Of a stretch of DNA of 64,000 bases, positions 10,009 to 18,471 are shown one piece after another. Both the position numbers and the translations under genes were made by a program. Within the stretch, counting starts at the first letter, position 1. Every line of letters starts with the position of its first letter. Source of the stretch: Kitasatospora aureofaciens (GTDB lineage: Bacteria; Actinomycetota; Actinomycetes; Streptomycetales; Streptomycetaceae). The DNA lies in assembly GCF_019192735.1 (NCBI RefSeq), contig NZ_JAHTKP010000008.1, positions 1 to 64,000 on the forward strand, in the 5' to 3' direction. The notes under the pieces are model-generated. The model was given only the letters and a program-made list of their open reading frames with translations. It searched no databases and was not told the origin of the DNA.

Positions 10009-11231
10009 CGAGCCGTCACACTCTGGACCTCCCTGAACTCCGGCCCCTCTGGGACGCCGTCCACGGCCGGTTGTCCACCGGCCGGCCCGTGAGCCGTGTG
10101 CGGGTCGGGCCGCTCGACGACGCCGGCCGGGAAGCCCTGGCCGACCTCCTCGGACTCGACCGGCTCCCGGGCGCCGAGCCGACGGTCCCACTCGCCGGAC
10201 TCGAAGCGGCCGTACTGGAGGCCTGCGGCCGGCCCGTACGGGAGGTGGTGACCGCCATCCTCGGGCCGATCAGGGATCGGGCCGCCGAGCGTGAACGAGC
10301 GGCCGACGAGCGCGACGCGCTGTGGAACTGGCTGGCCGGCCACGAGGTCGTCGCCGCACAGCCCGTCCTCGTGGAGTGGGTCACCCACCTCCGGGCGAAC
10401 GGACTGGTCGACGGCTCACCCGAACGGACCCGCAGCCTGCTGGCAGCCGCACTCACCGTACTGGCCGAGCTCCCGGCCGACGGCGAACCGCTCCCGGTCG
10501 TCGCCGCCCGCCACCTCGACGGAGACTCCCACGCCCTCGACGACGGGACCCGGCTGTCCTCCGTCGTCCTGCGGGCCCTGGCGGTGCTGTACGGCACCGG
10601 CATGCCGGACAGCGCCCACGCCCGGCGCGCGCTCTGGAGCCGGGCCGGCGTCGCCGACGACGAACTCTCCTCCACCGTGCTCGCTGCCGGTCTTCACCTC
10701 AGCGGCGACGCTGCGGCCGCCCGGATCTGCCGGATCAGTGCCGAAGCCGGACACCCCGTCAGCCTCACCCTCGCCCAACTGCGCTCGGCCGGCCGACTCG
10801 GCCGGTCCGCAGGGCCCGTGCACATCACCGAGAACCCCAGCGTGCTCGCCCTCGCCCTCCGTCGTTTCGGTCGGCACTGCCCGCCGGTCGTCTGCACCTC
10901 GGGCTGGCCCAACACCGCCGTGATCCACCTGCTGCGCCTGCTCGCCGACTGCGACGCCTCCCTGCACTACCACGGCGACTTCGACGGCGAGGGCATCCGG
11001 ATCGCCGCCCACGTCCTGGCCAAGACCGGAGCCGTCCCCTGGCGCATGGCCGCCGAGGACTACCGGTCCGCCGTGACCCGGGTGCCCGACGGCCCCGATC
11101 CCGGGCGCCTCACTCCGGCACCTTGGGACCCGGCACTCAGCGACGCGATGGCCGAACTGCGCACCGCCGTGGTCGAGGAGGTGGTCGCCGACGCCCTCCT
11201 CGACGACCTGGCAGGCCACCAACGGAGATAG
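10005..11231 (+). CDS. jetD: Wadjet-like nuclease JetD (DUF2399/TOPRIM, TIGR02679 type)
   Basis: The last gene of the operon encodes 408 aa. The C-terminal half has a TOPRIM core: VHITENPSVLALAL with E276, then HYHGDFDGEG with D325 and D327, the acidic set that binds metal in TOPRIM nucleases. The N-terminal part (LDLPELRPLWDAVHGRL) matches the DUF3323-like region of TIGR02679 proteins. In Wadjet, JetD cuts DNA that the SMC complex has stalled on, so all four parts of a working system appear intact here. A beta-glucosidase relic begins 7 bp after the stop. Confidence 0.85.
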   Translation: MTSRHTLDLPELRPLWDAVHGRLSTGRPVSRVRVGPLDDAGREALADLLGLDRLPGAEPTVPLAGLEAAVLEACGRPVREVVTAILGPIRDRAAERERAADERDALWNWLAGHEVVAAQPVLVEWVTHLRANGLVDGSPERTRSLLAAALTVLAELPADGEPLPVVAARHLDGDSHALDDGTRLSSVVLRALAVLYGTGMPDSAHARRALWSRAGVADDELSSTVLAAGLHLSGDAAAARICRISAEAGHPVSLTLAQLRSAGRLGRSAGPVHITENPSVLALALRRFGRHCPPVVCTSGWPNTAVIHLLRLLADCDASLHYHGDFDGEGIRIAAHVLAKTGAVPWRMAAEDYRSAVTRVPDGPDPGRLTPAPWDPALSDAMAELRTAVVEEVVADALLDDLAGHQRR

Positions 11232-11237
11232 GGTGAC

Positions 11238-11282
11238 AGCCTGTTCGACGGGCCGAGGGCTACCACCAGCGCTTCGGGCTTT
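11238..11282 (+). pseudogene. beta-glucosidase relic after jetD
   Basis: CAGCCTGTTCGACGGGCCGAGG and the following bases read R-AEGYHQRFGL, the GH1 C-terminal motif W-AEG---RFGL. It matches the relic at 1865 at roughly 36 of 46 positions, including bases upstream of the coding match (CAGC-TGTTCGA). Only about 13 codons remain. With the copy at 1865 it brackets the broken genes and the four-gene defence operon. Confidence 0.6.
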
Positions 11283-11624
11283 TGTTACGGGCCGAAGGAC
11301 GGCTCACGCTGCCCGCAGCGTGAATCGGATTTGCAAGTGGAATCCGGTGAATAATTTGTGAAATGCACTACTGGGTGGTAGTGGCCGGATCTGGAACCGT
11401 TCGCCTGCGCGAGACCGCTCGGCCGGCGCACGCAGATGCGAATCAAACCAAGGACGCCATTCCCCGAGGGATGATCCGCACCGGCCGGAGATTGGTCGTA
11501 AATGTTTTCGGGGCGACCATGAGCTTCTCAACTCCACTGGTGTGGTGCCAGATTGGCTGCCCGCAGGAAAGCGCAGCGCCTGATGCGCCTTCCTGGAAAG
11601 CACACCTGCGGCGAATGGGGAGAT
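11283..11624. other. intergenic region before the terpene P450
   Basis: About 340 bp without a gene I can support, less GC-rich than its surroundings. It holds the hairpin at 11304-11323 and, overlapping its right side, an inverted repeat CGGATT-N9-AATCCG at 11326-11346, which has the spacing of a repressor operator. The promoter of the P450-terpene cyclase pair should lie between here and 11620, but I cannot pick a convincing -35/-10 pair. Confidence 0.5.
11304..11323. terminator. hairpin after the Wadjet-like operon
   Basis: TCACGCTG-CCCG-CAGCGTGA forms a perfect 8-bp stem with a 4-nt loop, 73 bp after the jetD stop. There is no T-run, which is common for actinomycete terminators. It could equally be an operator for the downstream P450 gene. 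Confidence 0.35.
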
Positions 11625-12974
11625 ATGACCGTGACCACGCAAACCGGCTACCGCACCTCCCGTGCCGCCGGCGCGCGCCCGCTGCTCGGGCACGTCCCGG
11701 CCCTGTTCCGCGATCCGCTGCCGTTCCTGCGCTCGCTCGCCGAGCAGGGCGATCTCGTGGAGATCCGGCTCGGGCCGCAGCGCGCGATGATGCTCTGCTC
11801 GCCCGACCTGTTCCACCACGTCCTCACCGACACCCGGCATTTCGACAAGGGCGGGCCGCTGTTCGACAAGCTGAGGTGGTTCCTGGGCGACGGTCTAGGA
11901 TCCACCCCTCACGAGGTGCACCGCCGACAGCGCCGGCAGCTTCAGCCCGCATTCCGTCCGGACGCGCTCTCCCGCTATCTGGAGGTGATGCTGGAGGAGG
12001 CCCTCTCCGCCTCGTCCGGCTGGAAGGACGACGCGGTGATCGAGGTCGAGCAGCACGCGTACCGGCTGATCGCCAGGATCATCACCAGGACGATGTTCTC
12101 CGCGGACGGATCGTCCGCCGAGGTGGCCTCGCTCGCCGCGTCCTACCCGGACTTCCACGAGGGCATCGGCCGGCACATGCGCTCTCCGTTCCGGCTCCTC
12201 GATCGGCTGCCGACTCCGGCCAACCGCCGTTTCCGGCAGGCGTGTTCCATCGTGAGCCAGGTGGTCGAGGGCGCGATCGACGCCCGCCGGCACGGCGGCA
12301 CCGGCCCCGGTCACGATCTCCTGGCGCTCATGGTCAAGGAGGGGATGAGCGACCGGGAGATGCGCGACCAGGTCGTCACCATGCTCACCGGGGGCATCGG
12401 CACCTCCGCCTCGGCGCTCGGTTGGGCGTTGTTCTTCCTCTCGCGGGACCCGGCGCTGGCTGACGCCGTCGCGGAGGAGGCGCGGGTCGTCCTGCCCGCA
12501 GGGGCCGGCATCGACCGTGACGCCCTCGGCCGCCTGGACCTCGCCCGCCGCGTGGTGACGGAGACGCTGCGGTACTACCCGTCCGCCTGGTTCTTCAGCC
12601 GTGCCGTCACCTCACCCGTCGAACTGGCCGGCCGGAGGCTTGAGAAGGGAACGGCGGTCCTGCTCTCCCCGTACCTCATCCACCACCGCCCCGACCTCTA
12701 TCCGGAGCCCGAACTCTTCGACATCGACCGCTGGTTGCCCGGCCGCCGGGCCGGGATGCCCCGCGAGGCCTACATCCCCTTCGGGGTGGGCTCCCGCAAG
12801 TGCATCGGGGACGTCTATGCCCTCACCGAACTCACCCTCGCCGTCGCAGTCATCACCTCCCGGTGGCGGCTGGAGCCGCTGCCCGGTCCGGTGCCCCGCC
12901 ATCTGCTCGAACCCCGGCCGTGGACGGTCATCCATCCGGGCCCGCTGCACCTGCGGCTCCGCGGACGACGCTGA
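11625..12974 (+). CDS. cytochrome P450, partner of terpene cyclase
   Basis: The 449-aa P450 has the haem-ligand motif FGVGSRKCIG with C393 and the K-helix motif ETLR. The long N-terminal and meander regions resemble actinomycete terpene hydroxylases of the CYP170 kind. The I-helix reads LTGGIGTSASALGW: the conserved threonine is kept, but the acidic residue before it (AGxET in most P450s) is a glycine. It precedes a terpene cyclase by 40 bp in the same direction, so it most likely oxidises that enzyme's product. The ATG at 11625 is preceded by GGGGAGAT. Redox partners are not encoded nearby. Confidence 0.85.
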   Translation: MTVTTQTGYRTSRAAGARPLLGHVPALFRDPLPFLRSLAEQGDLVEIRLGPQRAMMLCSPDLFHHVLTDTRHFDKGGPLFDKLRWFLGDGLGSTPHEVHRRQRRQLQPAFRPDALSRYLEVMLEEALSASSGWKDDAVIEVEQHAYRLIARIITRTMFSADGSSAEVASLAASYPDFHEGIGRHMRSPFRLLDRLPTPANRRFRQACSIVSQVVEGAIDARRHGGTGPGHDLLALMVKEGMSDREMRDQVVTMLTGGIGTSASALGWALFFLSRDPALADAVAEEARVVLPAGAGIDRDALGRLDLARRVVTETLRYYPSAWFFSRAVTSPVELAGRRLEKGTAVLLSPYLIHHRPDLYPEPELFDIDRWLPGRRAGMPREAYIPFGVGSRKCIGDVYALTELTLAVAVITSRWRLEPLPGPVPRHLLEPRPWTVIHPGPLHLRLRGRR

Positions 12975-13014
12975 ACCCCACCGGAGCGGACCGACCCGAA
13001 GGAGCCGACGCCGT

Positions 13015-14124
13015 ATGACGATGCCCCATCCCGTCCCCGACGACCTCCGGCTGCTGCCCGGCCCCGACCACATCCTGTACCGGCTGCCACCGCGGATGTC
13101 CCCCTATCAGGCCGACCTGGAGCTGCTCATCCTGGACTGGGCCGACCGCTACGGCCTGGTGGACAGCCCGCGAGCCCGGCAGAGACTCGCCGACACGCAC
13201 CTCGGAGAGCTCATCGCCCGGTGCTATCCGCACCTTCGAGCGGAACGACTCGCGCCGCTGGCAGGCTGGTTCACCTGGGCCTTCGTCATCGACGACCTCT
13301 ACGACGGCTGCGAGTCGGCGGAGGCCATGGGCCACACCCGCACGACCCTGCGGACGCTCGCCGCGTTCTCGCTCCGGTCGGGCGAGCCGTCACCGGCCCG
13401 GGACGTGCCGCCCCTCACGGTCGAACTCACCGAGGTGTGGCGGGCTCTCGCCGTCCAGCAGAGCCCGCAGTGGCAGCTGCGGTTCATCACCCACATGGGA
13501 CAGTTCCTGGACGCCTTCCACTACGAGGCCGTCAACCGCGAACACCGGCACATCCCTTCCCTCGGCTGCTACACCCAGCTACGGCGTGCCTCGGGCGGTA
13601 TCACCCCCTCGCTGGACCTGCTGGAGTTCGCGGCCGGCCTGGAAGTCCCCTCGCTGTTCTACGAGTCCGAGCAGCTCCGCACGATGGTCAACAGAGCCGC
13701 GGATGTCGTCGTCTGGGTCAACGACGTCCTCTCGCTGAAGAAGGAACTCGTCATCGGGGAGGTCACCAACGGCGTGCTCGCGGTGAGCCGGCAGCTCTGC
13801 TGTGGGATCCAGGACGCCATCGACCACGTGTACCGCAGGGTCGCCCGTGACATCCGCGCCTTCCTCCGCGCCGAGGAATCCCTCACCACCCTTTGCGGCA
13901 GCTGGCACGGCCTGCGGCAGGCCGACCGGGTCGCCATCAGCGCCTTCATCGACGGCATGAAGGCCTGGATGCGCGGCAACCTCGAATGGGCCCTCAACTC
14001 ACACCGCTACTCGGAGGTCGACACCCTCCGCCTCACCGACAACTCGGCCCTGCTCAACCCGCGGTCCGGCCCGCATCCGTCGGCGGCGCCCACCGCCACC
14101 GAGCAGGCCGGAGACCCTTGCTGA
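13015..14124 (+). CDS. class I terpene cyclase
   Basis: The 369-aa protein has the two metal-binding motifs of class I terpene synthases: DDLYD at residues 93-97 and the NSE triad NDVLSLKKE with N236, S240 and E244. Length and layout fit bacterial sesquiterpene cyclases that ionise farnesyl diphosphate. The product cannot be predicted from the sequence. The ATG follows AAGGAG at 12999-13004. It lies 40 bp after the P450 and forms a two-gene terpene locus with it. The final ~25 residues (PRSGPHPSAAPTATEQ) are a disordered tail. Confidence 0.88.
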   Translation: MTMPHPVPDDLRLLPGPDHILYRLPPRMSPYQADLELLILDWADRYGLVDSPRARQRLADTHLGELIARCYPHLRAERLAPLAGWFTWAFVIDDLYDGCESAEAMGHTRTTLRTLAAFSLRSGEPSPARDVPPLTVELTEVWRALAVQQSPQWQLRFITHMGQFLDAFHYEAVNREHRHIPSLGCYTQLRRASGGITPSLDLLEFAAGLEVPSLFYESEQLRTMVNRAADVVVWVNDVLSLKKELVIGEVTNGVLAVSRQLCCGIQDAIDHVYRRVARDIRAFLRAEESLTTLCGSWHGLRQADRVAISAFIDGMKAWMRGNLEWALNSHRYSEVDTLRLTDNSALLNPRSGPHPSAAPTATEQAGDPC

Positions 14125-14359
14125 CCCCGAAGGGCGGGCCTTCCTGGGCGGCAACGCCAAGTCCTGCCGACGGCCACGTCCGGACTCAGGGATGGACCGA
14201 CGTCTCCAGTCTGCGAGGGGGCCGACCGATGTGCCACCGCCCGCGCGGGCAGGGAGGGACGGGTTCCGGACGGTTGTTGTCCACTGGGTCGCGGTGGGTG
14301 GCGGGGATGGGGCAAGGTGGTGGGACGGGGCCGGTTTCGAGTGCTGCCGCGGAGGACGG

Positions 14360-15442
14360 ATGCGCGGGGACGGACGGCTCGCCAGCACCTTGCTCGCGTC
14401 GCTCAGCCGCGACTGGCTGGGCTTACCGGTGGCGCTGCTGGTCGCGGGGGCGGGCGGCGGGCTGCTCGGGGTCGGCGCGGTCTGGGCCGTCGTGCTCGGG
14501 GCTGTCCTGGCGGTCGTCGGCCTGGCGCTGTTGCTGGGGTCGGTCCGCCACGTCGTGCTGGTGGCCCGGGTGGCTGCCGGGAATCCGCCGCCGGGCGTGC
14601 TGGTCGATGTGGGCGGCCACCGGATGCACGTCCTGGCCGAGGGGGAGTCCGCGGGCGGACCCGTGGTTGTGTGGATGCCCGGAGGGCATGCTCCCGGGGA
14701 CGAGTTCCGGCACCTGCACACGATGATGGCGGCGCGGACCCGCTCGGTCCTGGTCGACCGGCCCGGCTCGGGCTGGAGCGACGCCGGGCCGTTCCCGAGG
14801 ACGACCGCGCGGGAGGCCTGGGAACTGCTGGCGGCGCTGGAGGGGGCAGGCGAACGAGGGCCCTTCGTTTTCGTCGGGCACTCCTTCGGCGGCCTGCTGG
14901 TCGCGAACGCGGCGAGGCGCCGGCCGGATCTGGTGGCCGGACTGGTCCTGCTCGATCCGACCCCGCCCGAGGTCATCGCCTTCGGGCCGCCCAACCCGTC
15001 GCTCGCCGGGGCCCGTCGGGAGTACCTGCTGACGGCGGTGCGGCACCTGTTCGGGGCGCAGCGTGGCGGCGGCCGTCGGACGCGCCCGGACTGCGCCGCG
15101 GCGTCGATCTTCGGCGAGCTCTCGCCGTCCGGTCTGGCGCGGGTGGGCTGGGAGACCGTGGTCTACGACGGTGATCTCGGGGACCTGCCGCTCCTGTTGA
15201 TCACGCCCCGGGATCTCACGGGGGGCGAGGAGGTGCTCGACCTCGCCGCGGACCCGGGTGAGGCCGAGCGGATACGGCGGTTCTACCTCCGCACCAGGAC
15301 GCGTTACCTGGCGGCGTCGACCGCGGCTCAGGTGGTCTTCACGCCGGATGGCACCGGCCATAATTTTCCCTACGAAGTACCTGAGTTTGTGGTGGATTCG
15401 GTATGGGGTCTGACGCAGGAAGTCGGCGAGGAAATTCGCTGA
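14360..15442 (+). CDS. membrane-anchored alpha/beta hydrolase
   Basis: The 360-aa protein begins with two hydrophobic segments (about residues 20-70, VALLVAGAGGGLLGVGAVWA and following), then an alpha/beta hydrolase domain. The nucleophile elbow GHSFGG places Ser at residue 175, DRPGSGWSD forms part of the fold, and GTGHNFPYE near the end supplies the likely catalytic His. GGAGGACGG directly precedes the ATG at 14360. The substrate is unknown; it may be unrelated to the terpene genes upstream. Confidence 0.75.
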   Translation: MRGDGRLASTLLASLSRDWLGLPVALLVAGAGGGLLGVGAVWAVVLGAVLAVVGLALLLGSVRHVVLVARVAAGNPPPGVLVDVGGHRMHVLAEGESAGGPVVVWMPGGHAPGDEFRHLHTMMAARTRSVLVDRPGSGWSDAGPFPRTTAREAWELLAALEGAGERGPFVFVGHSFGGLLVANAARRRPDLVAGLVLLDPTPPEVIAFGPPNPSLAGARREYLLTAVRHLFGAQRGGGRRTRPDCAAASIFGELSPSGLARVGWETVVYDGDLGDLPLLLITPRDLTGGEEVLDLAADPGEAERIRRFYLRTRTRYLAASTAAQVVFTPDGTGHNFPYEVPEFVVDSVWGLTQEVGEEIR

Positions 15443-15502
15443 TTGTCAGATCGGTGGGCGCGTCGTAGCCCAGTGCCCGGAAGGTGGGCAAGTCGCGTGC
15501 GA

Positions 15503-15547
15503 GAATTCACCCTCCTGTGGCATTGGAGCACTCGCATGGGTGAATTC
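15503..15547. promoter_or_regulatory. 10-bp inverted repeat GAATTCACCC / GGGTGAATTC
   Basis: Perfect 10-bp arms are separated by 25 bp, 130 bp before the DUF5132 start and 60 bp after the hydrolase stop. The core GTGAATTC also occurs 10 bp before the start of the second DUF5132 gene (27245). It could be a terminator stem or a pair of operator half-sites. Confidence 0.3.
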
Positions 15548-15676
15548 GGGTGCGGCCGATTGGTGAGGCCCCTGGTGTGCGGCCTAGTCTTTGAATCCGT
15601 GTCCGGTAGGTTGCTCGGGCAGAACGTCGATCAGTCCGTCGAGCAGTCCCGAATAGTCCATTCAGGGAGTAGGACC

Positions 15677-15982
15677 ATGCCGCCTGTTGTTCCCCCGTTT
15701 CTGGTGGGTCTGATTGTGGCCCCGCTGGCGAAGCGAATCGCGAAGCCCTTGCTGCGAGGAATTGTGAAGACCTCCATCGGGCTCGTCGTGGAGGTGAAGA
15801 AGGTCGCCCACGAGGCCACCGAAGGAATTCAGGACCTGGCCGCCGAGGTGACGGCCGAGATGATCGGATCCGACATCGCCGCGGACTCGGTCGAGTCCGG
15901 CAACGGCAAGTCGGGGAAGCCCAGCAACGCCACCCCCGCTCCGGTGCCTGCCACGGTCGGCGCCGGCGCCAAGTCCGGCTGA
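15677..15982 (+). CDS. small DUF5132-type membrane protein, copy 1
   Basis: The 101-aa protein has one N-terminal hydrophobic segment (PPFLVGLIVAPLAKR), a conserved basic stretch AKPLLRGIVKTSIGL, an amphipathic helix ending AAEVTAEM, and a disordered Ser/Ala/Pro tail. About half of its first 62 residues are identical to the protein at 27254. DUF5132 proteins are small, of unknown function, and in my knowledge tend to occur beside HMA_2-domain transporters, as here: the exporter with such a domain starts 122 bp downstream. AGGGAGTAGG precedes the ATG. Confidence 0.7.
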   Translation: MPPVVPPFLVGLIVAPLAKRIAKPLLRGIVKTSIGLVVEVKKVAHEATEGIQDLAAEVTAEMIGSDIAADSVESGNGKSGKPSNATPAPVPATVGAGAKSG

Positions 15983-16068
15983 GCGTTCCCGTCCCCGAAG
16001 TCCGGCCAGTCCGGCCAGTTCGGCTGGTCCGGCAAGTTCGGCCAGTTCGGCCGAGCGTTCCCGTCCCC
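15981..16068 (+). repeat. 9-bp tandem repeat framed by a 16-bp direct repeat
   Basis: Six 9-bp units of the form T(C/T)CGGC(C/T/A)(A/G)(G/A) run from 16001 to 16054. An exact 16-bp copy, GAGCGTTCCCGTCCCC, lies on each side (15981 and 16053), 72 bp apart. The left copy overlaps the stop of the DUF5132 gene. If that stop were read through, the repeat would encode Ser/Phe-Gly-Gln units in the same frame. Confidence 0.7.
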
Positions 16069-16104
16069 CTCTCGCGTCTTCCGAAAAATCGGTGATCGGT
16101 ACCC

Positions 16105-18471
16105 ATGCAATCTCTCGTGGGCGAAGTGGCACAGCGTCATGGCGTCGACCCGGCACTGCGGCTGCAGTCGGTCGTTCCGGGCCGGCAGCGCTGGGAGGCT
16201 CCCGTGGTGCTCGGCAGGCCCAGGGCCGCGGAGGCCCTGGAGGCCGTCCTGCGGCGCTCCCCGGGGATCACCGAGGCGCACGCGAGTGCGGTCACCGGGC
16301 GGGTGCTCATCCGGCACGACGGGCGGGTACTGGGACCGAAGGAGGCCGCCCGGGTGCTCCGGCAGGCTGTCGGCCTCGTGGTCGGGCGACTGACCGCACC
16401 GCGCCGGCCGGCCACCCGGGCTTCGGCGTCGGACGCACCCCCGGCGAGCACCGACCGCACCGGCGACCGTCGGCGGTCGGTGCTCGTCGGCGGTGCGGCG
16501 GCGGTGGTCGCACTGGGGGGAGCAAAGGTCCTCCTCCGGCCGCTGGTCAGTTTCGGCGCGGTCGCGGTGGCGACGGCGGTCGTCGTCCGCCGGGCCTGGC
16601 GGAAGGCCGCCCGTTCCCGGCCGGATCCGTTGTCGGGGGAGACTCCGAAGCATCCGCTAAGCCGGATCGTCGGCCCGCACAGACGAGAGTTCGCCCTGGC
16701 GTCCCTGCTCTCGATCGGCGGGCAGGTCGTGGAGATGGCGCTCGGCCTCTTCATCGGCTGGATCGCGCTGGTGCTGATCAAGGGCGAGAGTGCGGCCCTG
16801 GTCAAGCTGGGCCTGGCCGGCGCGTCCACGCAGCTCTGGGCGCTGGCGGGGGTGACCGGCCTGGTCTGTGTCGCGGTCGCGGGGCTGTCGTACGCCTCCG
16901 GGGTGTCGTGGCGCCGGCTCGGCCAGGCGATCCAGCACGACTGGCGCAAGGAGACGTACCCGCACGTCCAGCGGCTGGAGCTGCCCCACCTGGAGGGCGA
17001 GCGGACGACCCGGATCGCCGGTGTGCTCGCGGAGGACATCAACCAGCTGGGCAACTTCGTCGGCAACTCCGCCCACGAGGTCATCCAGCTCGTCACCAGC
17101 TTCGCGGTGCTGGTACCGGTGTTCCTGCTGATGGCACCGCAGATCGCCTGGATCGCCTTCGCGCCGATCCCGGTCATCGCCTGGCTGTCGTTCTACTACC
17201 ACGACCGGACCGCGGCCGACTACGCCGTCTCCGGTGAGAACCGGGCGCAGCTGCAGAGCCGGTTGATCAACAACCTTGAGGCCAGCGCCACGGTCAAGAG
17301 CTTCTGCGCCGAGGACCACGAGGCGGAGCGGGTCGACCGGTTGAGCGAGATCTGCCGGGAGAGCAACGAGCAGACGGACCGCGGTGTGGTGATGTACACC
17401 GAGAACGTCCGGATCTGTGCCACCGCCTCGATGGCCGGGATGCTGCTGCTCGGCGGCCGGGCGGTGCTCAACGGCACGCTCCCGTTCGAGGTGTTCAGCC
17501 CGCTGATCGGGCTGCCGCAGCAGGTGCTGTGGAAGCTCACCAGGCTCGGCGGCACCATCGACCAGTACCAGCGCACCCTGTCGGCCTTCGATCGGGTCGA
17601 GCACCTGCGCGGCCTGCCGGTCGAACCGGTGGCGGACGGCCGGCGGCTGGAGGCGGCCGGGGTCAAGGGCGAGGTCGTGCTCGACGGCGTCACGTTCTCC
17701 TACCCGGGGCGCCCGCCCGCGCTGCGGGACCTCTCGCTGCGGATCGCGCCGCGGCAGGTCACCGGCATCGTCGGGGCCACCGGCTCGGGCAAGACGACCA
17801 TCGCCAAGCTGCTGATGCGCTTCTACGAGGCGGACTCCGGGCGCATCCTGCTCGACGGGCAGGACATCCGCGAGCTGAGCCTGCCGGACCTGCGCCGGGC
17901 CGTGGGCTTCGTGGCGCAGGACGCGCACCTCTTCGACGGCACCGTCGCCGAGAACATCGGGTACGGGAGCTTCGGCCTCAGCCGCCGGCAGGTGGTCGAC
18001 TCGGCCCGGCTGGCGGACGCCGACTCCTTCATCGCGGCTCTGCCCCAGGGCTACGACACGGTGATCGGGGAACGCGGGGCCACGCTGTCGGGTGGGCAGC
18101 GCCAGCGGATCGCGCTGGCCCGGGCGATCCTGAAGGACTCGCCGATCGTCGTCCTCGACGAGGCCACCTCGGCGGTGGACAACGAGACCGAGGCCGCGAT
18201 CCAGCGGGCGCTGCAGAAGTTCGCGGCCGACCGGACGATGATCGTCATCGCGCACCGGCTGTCGACGATCCGGCATGCCGACTGGATCTATGCGATGGAC
18301 AAGGGCGGTGTCGTCGCGGAGGAGGGTACGCACGACGCCCTGCTCGAACGGAACGGTCTCTACGCCTCCCTGTGGAATCTGCAGGCCGGCGACAAGCACG
18401 CGTCGCTGGCGTCCTGCCGGGTGGGTCAGCCCATGACCGTCCGGGCGGTTCCCTTGCCGACGCGGCGCTGA
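16105..18471 (+). CDS. ABC exporter with N-terminal HMA_2-like domain
   Basis: The 788-aa protein joins three parts. Residues ~20-95 (GRQRWEAPVVLGR... GVTGRVLIRHDGR-like) resemble the HMA_2 ferredoxin-like domain but have no CxxC, so metal binding is not expected by the usual route. Residues ~125-165 form two extra hydrophobic helices. The rest is a standard type IV half-exporter: six membrane helices, then an ATPase with Walker A GATGSGKT (557-564), signature LSGGQ (661-665) and Walker B IVVLDEATS. It should work as a homodimer that exports or flips a lipid or peptide. It sits after a DUF5132 gene, and a second DUF5132 gene abuts the NRPS, so export of the NRPS product is a reasonable guess. 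The 3' end overlaps the convergent oxidase gene by 46 bp. Confidence 0.8.
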   Translation: MQSLVGEVAQRHGVDPALRLQSVVPGRQRWEAPVVLGRPRAAEALEAVLRRSPGITEAHASAVTGRVLIRHDGRVLGPKEAARVLRQAVGLVVGRLTAPRRPATRASASDAPPASTDRTGDRRRSVLVGGAAAVVALGGAKVLLRPLVSFGAVAVATAVVVRRAWRKAARSRPDPLSGETPKHPLSRIVGPHRREFALASLLSIGGQVVEMALGLFIGWIALVLIKGESAALVKLGLAGASTQLWALAGVTGLVCVAVAGLSYASGVSWRRLGQAIQHDWRKETYPHVQRLELPHLEGERTTRIAGVLAEDINQLGNFVGNSAHEVIQLVTSFAVLVPVFLLMAPQIAWIAFAPIPVIAWLSFYYHDRTAADYAVSGENRAQLQSRLINNLEASATVKSFCAEDHEAERVDRLSEICRESNEQTDRGVVMYTENVRICATASMAGMLLLGGRAVLNGTLPFEVFSPLIGLPQQVLWKLTRLGGTIDQYQRTLSAFDRVEHLRGLPVEPVADGRRLEAAGVKGEVVLDGVTFSYPGRPPALRDLSLRIAPRQVTGIVGATGSGKTTIAKLLMRFYEADSGRILLDGQDIRELSLPDLRRAVGFVAQDAHLFDGTVAENIGYGSFGLSRRQVVDSARLADADSFIAALPQGYDTVIGERGATLSGGQRQRIALARAILKDSPIVVLDEATSAVDNETEAAIQRALQKFAADRTMIVIAHRLSTIRHADWIYAMDKGGVVAEEGTHDALLERNGLYASLWNLQAGDKHASLASCRVGQPMTVRAVPLPTRR

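Noticed and set aside
5749..10191. Very long open frame antisense to the JetC gene
   Set aside because: Shadow of high-GC coding DNA; the sense strand has Walker and signature motifs, the antisense product has none.
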